NCBI GenBank assembly: GCA_003008705.1
Contig: PDUO01000004.1
Span: 1,302,001 to 1,366,000, forward strand
Source: Pezicula radicicola
Lineage: Eukaryota > Ascomycota > Leotiomycetes > Helotiales > Dermateaceae
Length of the DNA stretch: 64,000 nucleotides
Direction of reading: 5' to 3'
Below are positions 1 to 11,549 of this stretch, piece after piece. How positions within the stretch are numbered: the first letter of the stretch is position 1; each line of letters starts with the position of its first letter. The notes beneath the pieces are model-generated. The model ran no database searches and had not been told where the DNA came from. It worked only from the letters and a program-made list of their open reading frames with translations. A program made the translations under genes and the position numbers.

Positions 1-1194
1 TAGGTGTTGCGTTTTGTTCTTTTTTGACGGTCGTAGTTGGGTCGATCTAAAAACGTAATGACAGGTTAGATCAGAAAGGGCTCACGGTGCTCGTTTAATA
101 ACTTTGCATCTGGATGAACTAGTGCTTAAAGCTCAGCTTTGCTAGCTGTGAATAGGATATTTAGGATTCAAGCATTTGCTAGCTTCAGCCGCTTCTCCAT
201 GATTGTTGGCTTTATTCAGGTGGCACGTATGCTTAGTCTTTCAAATAGAAAGATTTCTCGCTGGACATGGAGGAGTGTATTCATGTCTCGAATGCTAGTC
301 TCGGAACAGCAATTCAAGATACCTAGTCATAATATAAAGATGATATCAAACAATGATGTTCCCAACTCCCTATTGCTTAGTATTTAGGCTCATGCTCGCT
401 TCGCTTTGAATGAAGAGTAAAGAAACCTGATAGTAATTCTAAAAAGTAAATTTCTTCCATTTCATTTACAATAATACCTCAGTAGTTGTATTCAGGTATT
501 GTTATTGTGAAATGTATCGGTTCGCTTTTTGCCACAACTATATAATAAGACACGAAGCTAAAGTTCCATGGTATATATCCATCCACTTTGTTATTTTGAA
601 GCCTTTTGACTTAATATATCTCTGGAAATAAGAGGAATCTGAGCAAATTAAATGTGTGGAATATTGCTTTGTGTGTTGTATATTTAGATCAAGAAGTCTT
701 TGGGGTAAGATGAATAGGAGAAGTGCTTTATTCTTTGAAGTGTTGAAGTGAAAACACCGTAAAATTAGAAAGTGGATATTTACCAATTAGGAGATAACTA
801 TTATTATTGTACGTACATAATATACAGTGCTGAAAATAATATATAGATGTAGGTGGTCTTAGAGGTCCAGGAGATCCGAGAGACTTCGAAGACCTTGGAG
901 ATCTACAAGATCTACGAGTTCTAAGACTTCTTAAGAGAGAAGCACGCCATTTTATATAAAAGCCCCTACCTATGTACGGAGAAGCTTTAGCTGTGTATGA
1001 AGAAGCTATGCCGGCTTCTTCAGTACATTTATATAAGGCGTCATCATCAGAGGGAGGTGTTCATGTTATTTCGATGTAAATAACAGGCGTCACACGTCGG
1101 CCACCATTTTGATTAAGTGACAGGTCATCCACTAAAGGCCACTTCAGATATTTTTATATTAGCCTTTGGTCCGACTCCATATGTGTCATTTCAA
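1..1194. other. AT-rich intergenic stretch, no gene seen
   Basis: Only short ORFs without recognisable protein character are present. A purine/pyrimidine-biased run of imperfect short repeats built on 'gagatc/agacctt' words lies at about 845-935. A perfect 8-bp inverted repeat (GAAGAAGC / GCTTCTTC, 7-nt loop) lies at 999-1021. This is downstream of the Zn2Cys6 gene, which ends at 1195. Confidence 0.6.
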
Positions 1195-2974
1195 TCACCA
1201 CTTAATCTCCGTCCTCCTTTTCCTCATCAACCCAGCCCCCCCATCAACAGCCGGTAAATTACACCAAATCTTGATGATCCTTGTCTCAATATCCCAAGAA
1301 GCACCAACATCCCTAGCTCTGGACTCCTCAGGTACAAAACCATCAACCATTCCCTCTTCCTCAACACCAATAACCCAAGCACAAATCCTAGCTGACATCA
1401 TACTATCCTTTAAACCATCCCGTCTCGGTTTCACAACCAGTAATCTCAAAGCTTCTCTCCTTAATAACGGATCCCTACACTTCTTAACTACGATCTCGAG
1501 TGGTAGTATACATTGTAGATTAACGGTGAATATGTAATCATCTTCTTTGAGCACTAGTTTGCATAAATTGGTTATTTCGACGAATGTGGAGTGGAATAGA
1601 TCCCAGTCTGTTTCTTTGTCGCTGAACATTTGTGCTACTGTCATTACGAGAGTTATATGATGGATCTGGAGTAGGGTAGCGGCTTTAAATTCATGCTCTC
1701 CCTGAGGAGTTTGTGATCGTGCGAGAACAGGAGCAAACGCTTTCGACCACTTCTCGAAATCGGCCATGTGTCTTTCGTGTTCGAGTAAGATAGTTGGAGT
1801 AGGCATTACCTTCAAACGATCACTAAGGCATACACCAGCATCTGATCGAATTCCAAGTTGTAGTGAAGCAGCAGACATGAAATGCATGACCTTTCTCTTC
1901 TGGAAGTTCCCATAGTTCCGTGCTTCATCGCAGTCTTTAAAGACTTCGGGAATTTGTCCTGCGATGTCGGCTCCTTGATCTTTGAGCTTGATGTGTTCTT
2001 CGAGAGAAAACCTTTGGGTACCAGCGATGAGTTGAATACCGAAGCGATCAAAGGCGTGTAGTATTTCATCCTCGATGATATCCGGAGCCGGAGATGTAAA
2101 GCGAGAGCCACGTTTAGAAGACGGAGTCTGCTCTCTAATCCAATCCTCCATCAACTGCACCCCAATGTGTACTTGGGTTGATGCAGAATCGGACTCGCCG
2201 ATATACGCTTCGAAGCAAAACGTTAAGAGAGTCGCAAGTAATTTTGTTCGAATATCAGACCGATTTTTCACGACCATCTTTTGCATCTCTTTAACAAACT
2301 TGCTGTACTGGCGCAGTGCAAAGATGTAATGTGAATCTACGTTGGCTGACATTGCACCTTCTGAATTTCTACAGACTCTCATGTCGGATGTTAGATCCAG
2401 GGCCCCTATAGCTATGACAGCGTGTCGTAAAGCATGCTCTCGCTCCGAGGCTTGAAGAATTTTCTGGGTCCATAGTAATGGATCAACATGTCCACTTAGG
2501 CGTGATGCTCTCTTTTCAGCAAACACTTTGAAATACCGGTACTCATCAGCATTTTCAAACGATACTCCAGTGGGCTGCTGTTGCAAGATTACTGTCGCGT
2601 CTCTCCGATCCTCGTTGACTTTATTTCCGAGTACTAGTGTAGTTTCTTCTTTCTTTGTTTCTGTTACTGACTTTGGCTTTGGCCGAAGATTTGTATATAG
2701 AGGCCGTTGCTTGTTTTTGGCTTGTTCTAAATACCCATCACATTTCCACCCGAATTTCAAACATCGAAGGCACCTAGGCTTGCCTTCATCGCATTTAACT
2801 CGACGAGTCCTATAACATGATTGGTTCAAGAGCTCAAAAGCGGAAGGACGGACGTGAGTTTTCAAGAGCCTCAACGTACTTGCATGTTATACACCCTGTC
2901 CTAACCTTGGAATGCCCTACCCGCTTACGGCTCGTCTCATTCCCCTGGTCGCGAGGCTCCTTTTGTGTTGACAT
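1195..2974 (-). CDS. Zn2Cys6 fungal transcription factor
   Basis: Predicted nuclear DNA-binding regulator of about 569 aa. The continuous frame to 1195 lacks the first half of the zinc cluster. A 70-nt intron (2879-2810, donor GTACGT, acceptor ATAG) joins a small first exon (2974-2880) and restores the full binuclear cluster: CITCKTRRVKCDE followed by KPRCLRC and KCDGY, six cysteines with canonical spacing at roughly residues 28-57. An intron inside the cluster is common in this family. A basic linker follows (KNKQRPLYTNLRPKPK), then a long helical region typical of the fungal-specific regulatory domain. The C-terminus (LMRKRRTEIKW) is basic. The target genes cannot be told from sequence and no metabolic cluster adjoins it. 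The next gene, GUF1, is on the same strand. Confidence 0.92.
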
Positions 2975-3306
2975 AACCTTTTTTTTTTTTTAAGGACTCG
3001 ATCGATGTCACAGGGTTTTCGTCGCTACCCTTTGCAAGCAGTATAAAGTCTGAACTTCAGTGTTAAAGTCGGTGTTTATGACTGAGCTTACACCCCAGCT
3101 GCGGAGGAGGAGGCTGACATAAGATGAGGGATCTGGTACTTTACTGTAGTACGTGATGCTGCACGGACACAGGGCTGGAACGATGATCATTGGTGGGCTT
3201 TACGAGACCCTGAAGAGCTTAGCCTATTCATTCACTTTGTGAATGACTTTTGTGGTTATGAGGTACATGTTTTACATATCATACATACATCCTTACGGAG
3301 TCTTCT
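2975..3306. other. Intergenic: Zn2Cys6 5' flank and GUF1 3' flank
   Basis: A 332-bp gap. It contains a poly-T run at about 2981-2992 immediately upstream of the Zn2Cys6 start on the minus strand. No coding signal is seen. Confidence 0.6.
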
Positions 3307-5265
3307 CTATTTGGCCAAGAATTTTTGGAAAGCCGTAGGGTCAATAGCAATATTGCCAACTGCCCTTAACTTTTTCCTTCCCTCCTTTTGCTTATCGAGC
3401 AATTTTCTCTTACGACCAATATCAGCCGCATGCAACTTCTGCAACACATCTTTTCTGAAAGGCTTGATTGTCTCTCTTGCAACAATTCTCTTTCCTGCCA
3501 CAGCTTGAATGACGATCTCAAACATTTGCCGATCAACATGCTCCTTAAACTTTGCGACCCATTGACGCCCAAGCCTCATGATCTGGGAGGTGTGGACTAC
3601 TCGGGCAACAGCATCCACAGGAGCTTTGTTGACGAGAAGCTGTAGCTTGACGATATTGGAGCGTCGATAACCCGCGTCTTCGTAGTCCAAAGATGCGTAG
3701 CCTTTAGTGGCACCCTTAAGGCGACCAAAGAAATCGTCGACTAGTTGTGCCAGGGGTAAGTCGTATTTGAGGATGACTTGCGTAGAAGTAAAGAAGCTGA
3801 GTTCTTTTTGCTCACCACGATTGGCTTCGCACAACTCAATGACCTTCCCAAGGTATTCTTCTGGCATAGTAATGGTGGCAGATACGTAGGGTTCCTGGAG
3901 CTCAGAAACACGCCCGTTGTAGGCGTCTGTATCTGGAAATTCGGCAGGATTTTGGATGATTTCTTCACGGCCATCCGACCAAACAACCTTGAAAGGAACG
4001 GTAGGCGGAGTGATCAAGATGCTCGCACCGTGTTCTTGGCGCAGCCGGTCTTCGAACACGGAACAATGAAGTGTTCCAAGAAAGCCGAGACGCCAACCTG
4101 CACCAAGAGCTTCAGACGACTCTTTTTGCAGTGTTACACTGCGGTCATTGAGAACAATTTGGTTAATGCTGTCTTCAAGATGGCCGTGGTCGCTTGGGTC
4201 TACTGGGAATGCTGCCACGAAAACCATAGACTTTGGTTCTTCGAAGCCTGGATATGGCTCCACAGCGTTTTCGGAGCCCACAGTAGTAAATGTATCTCCA
4301 CTCAGTGCGTCCTGACTCTTCTTCATGCCCGGGTTAAAGTATATATAGCCCACCTGCCCAGCTCGAAGGACGTTCTGCGGTGTTTGGTCTGGATACATGA
4401 TTCCTACTTCGCCAACAAAGTATTTCTTGCCCGTCGCAAAAGACACGACGTGGTCTCCAGCTTTCACCTGCCCATCGAAGATTCGAACAAGTAGAATAAC
4501 TCCTTTGAAGTTGTCATACCACGAGTCCACGAGAAGTAGCCGCAGAGGCTTGGTATGATCGCCTACTGGGCAAGGGATCTGCCTGATGACATTTGGCAAG
4601 ATACCCTCCACATTAATTCCAGTCTTGGCCGACACAAGTACAGCATTCTCAGGCGCCAATTCAAATGCAGCCTGCATCTGCTCCAGAGCTCTAGGTGCGT
4701 CTGCAGAAGGTAAATCGATCTTATTGACAACGGGAACCAGAGTCAAACCCTGAGAGAAAGCCAAGTAGAAGTTGGCCACCGTTTGTGCTTGAACTCCTTG
4801 ACTGGCATCCACTAACAGCAAAGCACCTCCACAACTAGCATACGACCTCGAAACCTCGGCTCGAAAATCGACATGTCCTGGCGTATCGACAAGATGTAGC
4901 AGATAATCCTCCCCTTCATATTTATACAACATACTGCAAGTCTGCGCCTTAACAGTAATTCCCCTCTCCCTTTCCACATCCAACTTATCCAGAATCTGCT
5001 TATTGCCACCGGGCTGAATTGTACCCGTGAGTTCGAGGAGCCGATCACTCAGCGTACTCTTTCCATGGTCCACATGTGCTACTATACAAAAATTCCGGAA
5101 TCGTTCGATTGGAATAGCTGCAATTCGGCGCTCAAGCTCCGAGACTGGCTTGGAAGCTTGAGCGCATCGTGTCACCGATGTGCTAAAAGCGCGTGTGAAA
5201 TTGCCATGTTGGCTTCGGAGGGAGCTATGGAGCCGGGTGAATTGTAATGCCCATCGCTGCATCAA
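3307..5265 (-). CDS. GUF1: Mitochondrial translation factor GUF1 (EF4/LepA)
   Basis: Intronless 652-aa GTPase orthologous to bacterial LepA/EF4 and yeast Guf1. It acts on mitochondrial ribosomes and supports translation under stress (family knowledge). The N-terminus is rich in Arg, Ser and Phe (about residues 1-45), as expected of a mitochondrial targeting sequence. All G motifs are visible: AHVDHGKST (G1), [10 protein letters not shown] (G2), DTPGHVDF (G3), NKIDLP (G4) and SAKTG (G5). EF-G-like domains II, III and V follow. The LepA-specific C-terminal domain ends in a Lys/Arg-rich segment ([18 protein letters not shown]). Length matches the family. It is divergent with MAD2 over about 230 bp. 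Confidence 0.97.
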   Translation of the reverse strand: MMQRWALQFTRLHSSLRSQHGNFTRAFSTSVTRCAQASKPVSELERRIAAIPIERFRNFCIVAHVDHGKSTLSDRLLELTGTIQPGGNKQILDKLDVERERGITVKAQTCSMLYKYEGEDYLLHLVDTPGHVDFRAEVSRSYASCGGALLLVDASQGVQAQTVANFYLAFSQGLTLVPVVNKIDLPSADAPRALEQMQAAFELAPENAVLVSAKTGINVEGILPNVIRQIPCPVGDHTKPLRLLLVDSWYDNFKGVILLVRIFDGQVKAGDHVVSFATGKKYFVGEVGIMYPDQTPQNVLRAGQVGYIYFNPGMKKSQDALSGDTFTTVGSENAVEPYPGFEEPKSMVFVAAFPVDPSDHGHLEDSINQIVLNDRSVTLQKESSEALGAGWRLGFLGTLHCSVFEDRLRQEHGASILITPPTVPFKVVWSDGREEIIQNPAEFPDTDAYNGRVSELQEPYVSATITMPEEYLGKVIELCEANRGEQKELSFFTSTQVILKYDLPLAQLVDDFFGRLKGATKGYASLDYEDAGYRRSNIVKLQLLVNKAPVDAVARVVHTSQIMRLGRQWVAKFKEHVDRQMFEIVIQAVAGKRIVARETIKPFRKDVLQKLHAADIGRKRKLLDKQKEGRKKLRAVGNIAIDPTAFQKFLAK

Positions 5266-5492
5266 GACTGTTGTGAGGTAAACGCGCCTTCAAGGTTCCT
5301 ATTCAATGGTCCAAATTTTGTTGAAGCGCACAGAAATTTAGGCGTTGAGGTTCCGCCGAAGCTCCGAAAAAGGGGCATCACTCCGGCAACCCCTCCAAAT
5401 ATTGTACCTTACGACGACGAACGACGAAGACAATACGACCCAACTGAACGATCCGAGTACACTGTAAAGCCAATCAAAAACCCAAGCATATC
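5266..5492. promoter_or_regulatory. Bidirectional promoter of GUF1 and MAD2
   Basis: The 227 bp between the two divergent start codons must contain both promoters. A CCAAT box (CCAATC, 5470-5475) lies about 20 bp before the MAD2 start. The stretch 5407-5445 is rich in ACGA words. No TATA box is obvious. Sharing of elements is inferred from spacing. Confidence 0.55.
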
Positions 5493-6504
5493 ATGGCTCT
5501 CGAAAAAGAAAAGGACAAGTCTAAGGTTCATAAATTGTCCCTCAAGGGTACGTATCGACAAGTTCTCCAAGTTGCAATGCTAACACCACCACAGGCTCTT
5601 CGAAGCTCGTTGCCGAATTCGTGAGTACTGTTCTGTGAAAAAAGGCATATGGGAGTCTAAGCTGACAACATCAGTTTCAATACTCCATAAACACGATCCT
5701 GTAAGTCTGCGAATGCGCCAGCATATTTGGTTCGAAACTGACTAACTTTGCTCCCAGTTTCCAACGCGGTGTATACCCGGCCGAGGACTTCACAGCGTAC
5801 GCCCTCCTCGAAAAGCCCTTTTAACTCGAACATAACTAACGGATATCTGCAGCGTCAAGAAATATGGCTTAACAATGCTAGGTACGCATATTTCTCACCC
5901 AACAGCCTCAAATTTGCGCTAATAACCATCATAGTCTCCTCCGATGACCAAGTCAAAGCCTACATCAAGAAAATCATGTCCCAACTAGACAAATGGATGA
6001 TAGGAGGCAAGATATCAAAATTAGTCGTCGTAATCACCAGCAAAGAAACCGGCGAGCACGTAGAGCGCTGGCAATTCGATGTAATCCCCCCTATTCCCTT
6101 ACGACCCATAAGGATATCACCTCCTAACAAACCACCCTCACCAGGTCCAAATCTTCAACAAATCTAGTAAATCTAAATCCTCGAAAAGAACAGCCGACAA
6201 AGAAAACTCAGCCCCAGATGCTGCAGCCAGCACTCCACCTGTCGAGAAAACCGAAGCCGAAATTCAAAACGAGATACAATCAATCTTCAGACAGATCACA
6301 GCTTCTGTGACTTTCCTCCCACAGTTGGATGGAGATTGCACGTTTAATGTATTAGTGTATGCGGATGCGGATAGTGAGGTACCGATGGAGTGGGGAGATA
6401 GTGATGCGAAAGAGATTCGGAATGGAGAGAAAGTGCAGTTGAGAAGTTTCAGCACTAGTAATCATAAGGTTGATACACTGGTAAGCTATCGGTTGGCTGA
6501 TTGA
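5493..6504 (+). CDS. MAD2: Spindle checkpoint HORMA protein MAD2
   Basis: Seven exons give a 226-aa HORMA-domain protein: 5493-5547, 5595-5620, 5675-5700, 5758-5796, 5853-5881, 5935-6080 and 6145-6504. All six introns are GT-AG and phases are consistent. Mad2 binds Mad1 and Cdc20 to hold the metaphase-anaphase transition at unattached kinetochores. Family landmarks are present: FFQYSINTILFQRGVYP near the N-terminus, VKKYGLTML, and a C-terminal 'safety belt' region ending in NHKVDTLVSYRLAD. A Ser/Lys-rich insertion (about residues 110-135, with KSSKSKSSKR and TPPVEKTEAE) is longer than in yeast or human Mad2. The many tiny exons (26-39 nt) explain why the front half is not visible as one ORF. 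Confidence 0.94.
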
Positions 6505-7297
6505 TTAGGAGATGGGAATTTATGAATGATGGGAGTTTTGTGATGGTGTTTGGTATACTGGATGCTTATACACTTGCTGGTTATGATTGGGCTGTCATTC
6601 TATAATGTAGGATTTATTCAATTAAGGTCTTTGATACCCAATCTCTTGTCAGTGCAGAGACCATGTATGATCAGTCGATCTTGTTTGGGCAGTCTTTTGC
6701 AATCGAAAGCGATTTCAGGGTCAATATTGCATACAGCAAACGGTAAGCTGAGGAGCAGAGCATATCATCCGCAATGGCTTCAAGAGCGAGACCCAACAGC
6801 TGAACCAAAGTAGCGAAAAAGGATTAACAATACCTCATTTATTCCACAACTGAGATTTTTCTCCAGAGGGGTCTAAAAAAGCACAAGGTTACCCAAAATA
6901 CACAGAGAGACAGTGAATTAGATGGCGTTTATCTACATCTAACTAACACTTACGCATGTTAAATAACCAGCCATCTTTCGCCTACTGTCACGCACACAAT
7001 ATGCGGATAATATTATTTTTGCCTTACCTATGTACCTCGATGTTTAGGGAGGGCTGAGTTCATATTCATTAACTCCATAAAAGGACAATTTCTTTTCTAC
7101 TTAAGACGGTTCAATGATTGTCCACGAAAGAGTCGTACGCAAGATATCATTTATTTCATTCTCTCTGTGGTATTACACCCGAAAGTCATCGCCTATGCTC
7201 CGAGTAGAGTTTGTACAAAAGTTGATGTCATTCCACCCATGCTTCCCTAGTTTCCATCCCCCGCCCATGAATTGCTAAATTCCTTTCCATTACACGC
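6505..7297. other. Intergenic between convergent MAD2 and the four-helix membrane protein gene
   Basis: About 790 bp holding the two 3' flanks. Short unsupported ORFs only. Several A/T-rich runs are seen (for example 7000-7020). No repeat or RNA gene is seen. Confidence 0.55.
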
Positions 7298-8103
7298 TTA
7301 CTCAAAAGGGTTGGTGTGGGTTCCTGTCCCCCACCATGTAAGGAACAAAGAGAGTCCGACGGTCTCGAAGACACGAGCAAGAGCACCGACGGCAACTGTG
7401 TCAAGTGGTCGCTTCTCGGTAGTGATTTGGGCAATGAACTTTTGAGGATCAGTAAAGCCGATCTAGATATGAACGAAGGGCAACCTTACCGAAGGAGCGG
7501 AGCTCGCAAAGAAGATCAAAGATCCCAAGTATGCAGCACCCTTGTATGAAAGAGTACCGGTAGCATTGATCAAAGCACCAACACCGTAAGACTGAACAGC
7601 GCTACCAACAAGGGAAGTTCCCCATGCTGCAGCGGCGGAAGCAGCCTCCTTGCTCTTAACGAATTCCTCCTTGGAGTTTGCAGCTTGAGCCTATTTAAAC
7701 TTGTTAGTCTGAATTGCGTGACATAGAATTCGGGATGAATGTAATGTTGGTGTGCTTCGGGAGTCACAAGATATGTCATAGACCTATTGCGCCAACTCTC
7801 GAACTTGCTTCAAAGGGAGGATTGTTTTGGAGGCTGCTTACCCGGTGGTAGGTGTCACCAAAGACTGGGCCAAGAATAGCGAGAGATGCTGTGTGGGTGA
7901 AGATTGTGCCGAGGGCAATGGCAGAGGGCTTGACTGATGGGAAATCTAGAGAATTGGAGTTAGCATAAGATGGAGGGAGCTGGGATTGGAGCTGAAAGCG
8001 TTGAAGAAGACCGTAAGAAGTCGAGTCTCGAGTCAATGAACAACAGTTGTCGTCATTTGGAGCTTCGGGGAGGAAGTTTAAGGTACGTACAGTGGAGCGA
8101 CAT
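7298..8103 (-). CDS. Small multi-helix membrane protein, DUF1761-like
   Basis: Four exons (8103-8091, 7945-7842, 7690-7490, 7462-7298) code for 160 aa. All splice sites are GT-AG and phases close. The first exon is only 13 nt (MSLH). Hydrophobic segments are seen around VKPSAIALGTIFTHTASLAIL, SLVGSAVQSYGVGALI, YKGAAYLGSLIFFASS and TVAVGALARVFETVGLSLFLTWW. This suggests four membrane helices, with a charged loop (AQAANSKEEFVKSKEAA) after the first. The layout, with a Lys/Arg loop before the last helix (TTEKRPLDTVAV), resembles the DUF1761 family of unknown function. That assignment is from memory of the family and not certain. No role can be given. Confidence 0.75.
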
Positions 8104-9329
8104 GATTGCAGTGGTGTATGGTTGATTGAATAAGTTGACAGGAGGTTCTTCGAGGACTTGAATTGATACCAGTTTGACGGTGTTGATAAAAAGATGGAAG
8201 AGACAGGAATACAAATCCCTTTTGAATGATTTGGGGAGCTCGGCAGGAGCTTAAGCTTATACGTCATTCACCGATTGCTTCCTTCTTTCTCCTGATCACG
8301 CCTTCGCCACGGTACCTCCCTCATACCAAATCAATGCAAGCATGCCTTGGAAACATTGCTTCTGTAAAAGCGGCACATTTAGAGCACGGTAGTATCACAA
8401 TTTCTTGTCTCTTGTCCCTTACTCGATGCAGCCAATCCAAAACTATTGGACGAGGAGAATCATTCATGGCTTGGGAACAGAATCCCACTGGTTGGTGTCG
8501 ATGAGGCTGATGAGTTCGAGTACAGTACAGTCAGTCATGACTGAATGAGAATCCTAACAAACCGTGGCTTGGAGATCAAGGTCAATGGTTGTGGTCTGCC
8601 GCTTTACCTGTCACATCGGAATCGAGTACACTATGCCATTTGGACCGATTTGCCATCTTTAGGCGGTGGCATTTGGTAACAATGTTGTCAATGTCACTTG
8701 TAAAAGTGGCGCGGGCGGGTCTGGAGCTGGGAGGGAGCTCCGTTTTCAGTGGGGATGGCCAGGGGTGTTCAGAGGGGGTACCGAACAGGTTGGAGAGCTG
8801 TCGAAAAGCCGCACTGAACTTGTGAAGCTCTACTGTATAGTTTTGGTTTTTGTCTGCTCATTATCCATTGTTTTCCTTTTATTCTATCCTGCTGAGGACG
8901 ATATTCAGCATTGGTTTAGCAGTCGGGGAAAGCTGCAGCGAGCCATGGATCCTAGCTTCAGGCTTTATTTTGGTTTTTCTGGGGAAGACGGAGCTACGTC
9001 ACTGTGGCTTGCCTCATCGAGTCTCACGATCCAATATCACGTGAGAATGAACAAAAGTGGCAACAGGTAGCAGATCTTGAAAGGGACATTCGAAAAGTCA
9101 AAGTAGGATATGAAGAGTTTATCGTATTGTGAAGTTTTATGAACGTTGAAAAGGAAGGTCAAAAAAGATTGATTGCACGTTGTCAAATCTGCCGAAGTGA
9201 TTTGGCGAGCCGTCCAAGCGGGTAAAGCTTCCATCAACGTCCTCCAAACAGAGCCCTTCCAGCAAAACCCACATCTGAGTCCGGCAATCACACGATGGAC
9301 CAGTGTAACTTGGTTTGTTGAATGCACAC
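8104..9329. other. Intergenic between two divergent genes
   Basis: About 1.2 kb serving as 5' flank for both the four-helix protein (minus) and the histidine phosphatase (plus). Plus-strand ORFs at 8589-9070 show no domain or splice logic and are taken as chance. No repeats are seen. Confidence 0.5.
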
Positions 9330-10738
9330 ATGGCAGTAGCACCAGCTGAACGGGGACTGCTTCGTGGGGATACACGAAAAGATTTCAGCCGCAGATCAAG
9401 GCGTGCGTGGAGACGGACTTATTTGAGGATAGAATACATCGTGTAAGCCTTCACTGCGTTGCTCAACTTGACCAACATATACACTTCATTCAATATCGAA
9501 ACCCTGACTAACCGCATTTGCCAGACCATTTCTCTTCTTGTTGACGGTCACCATTGGCCTCATTGTAAGCATGGGAGAGGCATCAGCTCCTACGCACATT
9601 GTGTATAGCACAGTCGGAGGATTCTTCCAACAAGATGACCCAGCAACAGACCCAAAAGATTTTGACTTCGTACGTAAAGTCACATCATTCTAAAGATAGT
9701 GACTTACTTTACAACAGACAACGACCAACTTCGGTCTCATAGACCGTGCCTATGATACAGATGCAGAATTTGATCCAGGTCACGAGAAGTCCCAATGGGA
9801 ACGATTCGAGCGACAGGTCTTGCAAATGAACCAAGACAGCAATAAAAAGACACAATATAAAGTGCTTTACAGTAACGATATCCCTCAACATGTATTTATA
9901 ACTTCGCTGACCCTTTCCTCAGTGGGACGTCACGGCCAAGGCGACCATAATGTTGCTGAAGAGTACTACGGAACATCAGCTTGGGATGTAAGTCATCAGT
10001 TAACTCGCAAGGTAGACTATTATCTGACTATATTAAAAGTGCTACTGGTCTATGAAAGACGGTAATGGAACGACCACGTAACCACTCCACTCTCCGTAAC
10101 TAAGTATATATTGACAAAATTATAGCTGGGCAGATGCAAAGCTCACAAACATCGGTGTTGGACAAGCTGAAAAAGCTAACGCATTCTGGAAGAAGGCAAT
10201 TGCAGAGCAGAATATTCCATTGCCAAAACACTATTATGTCAGCCCGCTAAGTCGTTGCCTTGAAACGCTACTCGTGACCTTTTCAGGCATTTCAGAGCCC
10301 AAAGACATGTTCATTCAGATCAAAGAGCTATTCCGCGAGACCATCGGTGTCCATACTTGCGATCGACGCAGTAGCAAGTCATACATCCACAAGGAATACC
10401 CGACTTATAGCTTTGAGGATGGATTTGCAGAGGAAGATCCACTCTGGGATCCTGAATATCGCGAGACTAATTCTGCCCAAGATGTCAGGTCCAAAACTGT
10501 TCTGGATGATGTATTCATGCACGATTCAGAAACTTTCCTGTCAATTACTGCACATGGTGGTGAAATTGGCAGTATACTGCGAGTCTTGAGCCACATTCCC
10601 TTCGGACTCGGGACGGGACAGGCAATTCCTGTCTTGGTGAAGGCGGAAGTTGTCAATGGAGAGGCTCCTCCGATGAAGAGTGAGCCATGGGAGAAGGTCA
10701 CGCCTTGCACGGAACCGCCGGCTTCAGCAACTTCTTAG
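9330..10738 (+). CDS. Histidine-phosphatase (phosphoglycerate mutase-like) with N-terminal membrane anchor
   Basis: Six exons (9330-9442, 9525-9669, 9718-9871, 9923-9987, 10040-10077, 10126-10738) give 375 aa with consistent phases. The catalytic RHG motif (MGRHGQGDHN, about residues 138-147) is produced only by splicing from the donor at 9872 to the acceptor at 9922. The second catalytic His lies in TAHGGEIGS (about residue 315). SPLSRCLETL is the usual conserved block between them. The fungal PMU1-like branch is the closest match by eye, and the substrate is unknown. Exon 1 adds a basic head (RRSRRAWRRTYLRIEY) followed by a hydrophobic run (about residues 36-54, VPFLFLLTVTIGLIVS). This predicts a type II membrane protein. 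A branch site CTGAC/CTAAC at 9504-9512 supports that intron. A shorter start at the Met at 9569 would remove the anchor. Confidence 0.85.
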
Positions 10739-10992
10739 ATTACAGGCTGAATACTCACAATAATGAGTTCTACAACAAATGACGTTTTGGTAGGCTCAAT
10801 GCTGCAATGGTCGCTTAGCTACAGCAGCACTTAGTGCTGTGTGGACTAGTTTGTTGAGAGAAATCACATAGAATTTCAAGAATAATAGAGACGAGCAACC
10901 TTGCTTGGTATTATACACTCCCACTACGGCCGTCAAAACTGCCAATGACATATTAATCATGAATCATGAACCCTCGCGTCACATTTGCATGT
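10739..10992. other. Short intergenic between convergent genes
   Basis: 254 bp containing the 3' flanks of the histidine phosphatase and of the small one-helix protein. Nothing else is seen. Confidence 0.5.
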
Positions 10993-11549
10993 TTACTTTC
11001 CGCCGAACCAGGAAGAAATTCCACTCTTAGCCTTCGAAGCACCCTCCTCAATCTTGCGATCAGCCTGGTCGATCTTCTTCAGTGCATCCTGCTTGGCATC
11101 CTTGCCATATTGTTCAACCTTTGCGAGTTCTGCGCGTGTCTTATCGGTCTGTTATTGCGGGGTAAAGTCAGCACATTGATCATTCAATTGAAAGCCCACC
11201 TGCCATCGAAAACAACTTGGCTTGCAGTGATGGGCAAGTGGAATCATAGAGTACTAACAGCAGAGTCGAACTTCTGTCCGACTTCAGCACCCCATTTCTC
11301 AGCTTCCTTCTTGGCTTCCTTCTCTCGACCTGGGATTTGTTCTCTGACTTTCGCCGAAGCAGAAGCGACATCGCCTAAAGAGTTTCTCTCATCAGTCCAA
11401 GGCTGTGCCATATAGAAAGAAGCTTATATACTTTCAAATTGCTTCTCAGCGACCTTTGGGCTTCCTCCAGCTGTGTAAAGGTAATAACCCACACCTCCAG
11501 CGGCAGCGAGACCGAGGTACATCGGGGCCTTGGACTTTGGTTGTGCCAT
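10993..11549 (-). CDS. Small single-helix membrane protein with charged helical tail
   Basis: Three exons (11549-11432, 11374-11259, 11148-10993) give 129 aa; the second intron uses a GTTAGT donor. The N-terminus MAQPKSKAPMYLGLAAAGG is followed by VGYYLYTAGG, a Gly/Ala-rich membrane helix at about residues 9-30. The rest is a strongly charged, Lys/Glu-rich amphipathic region (KVREQIPGREKEAKKEAEKW, KVEQYGKDAKQDALKKIDQA) ending SWFGGK. Homologues are, as I recall, annotated in fungi as 'calcofluor white hypersensitive protein'. I am not sure of that name and give no symbol. Mitochondrial or ER membrane association is possible. A CCAAT box (CCAATC, 11715) lies upstream. Confidence 0.75.

Noticed and set aside
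8666..9070. Plus-strand ORF upstream of the histidine phosphatase
   Set aside because: Composition is random-like and there is no splice path into the phosphatase.
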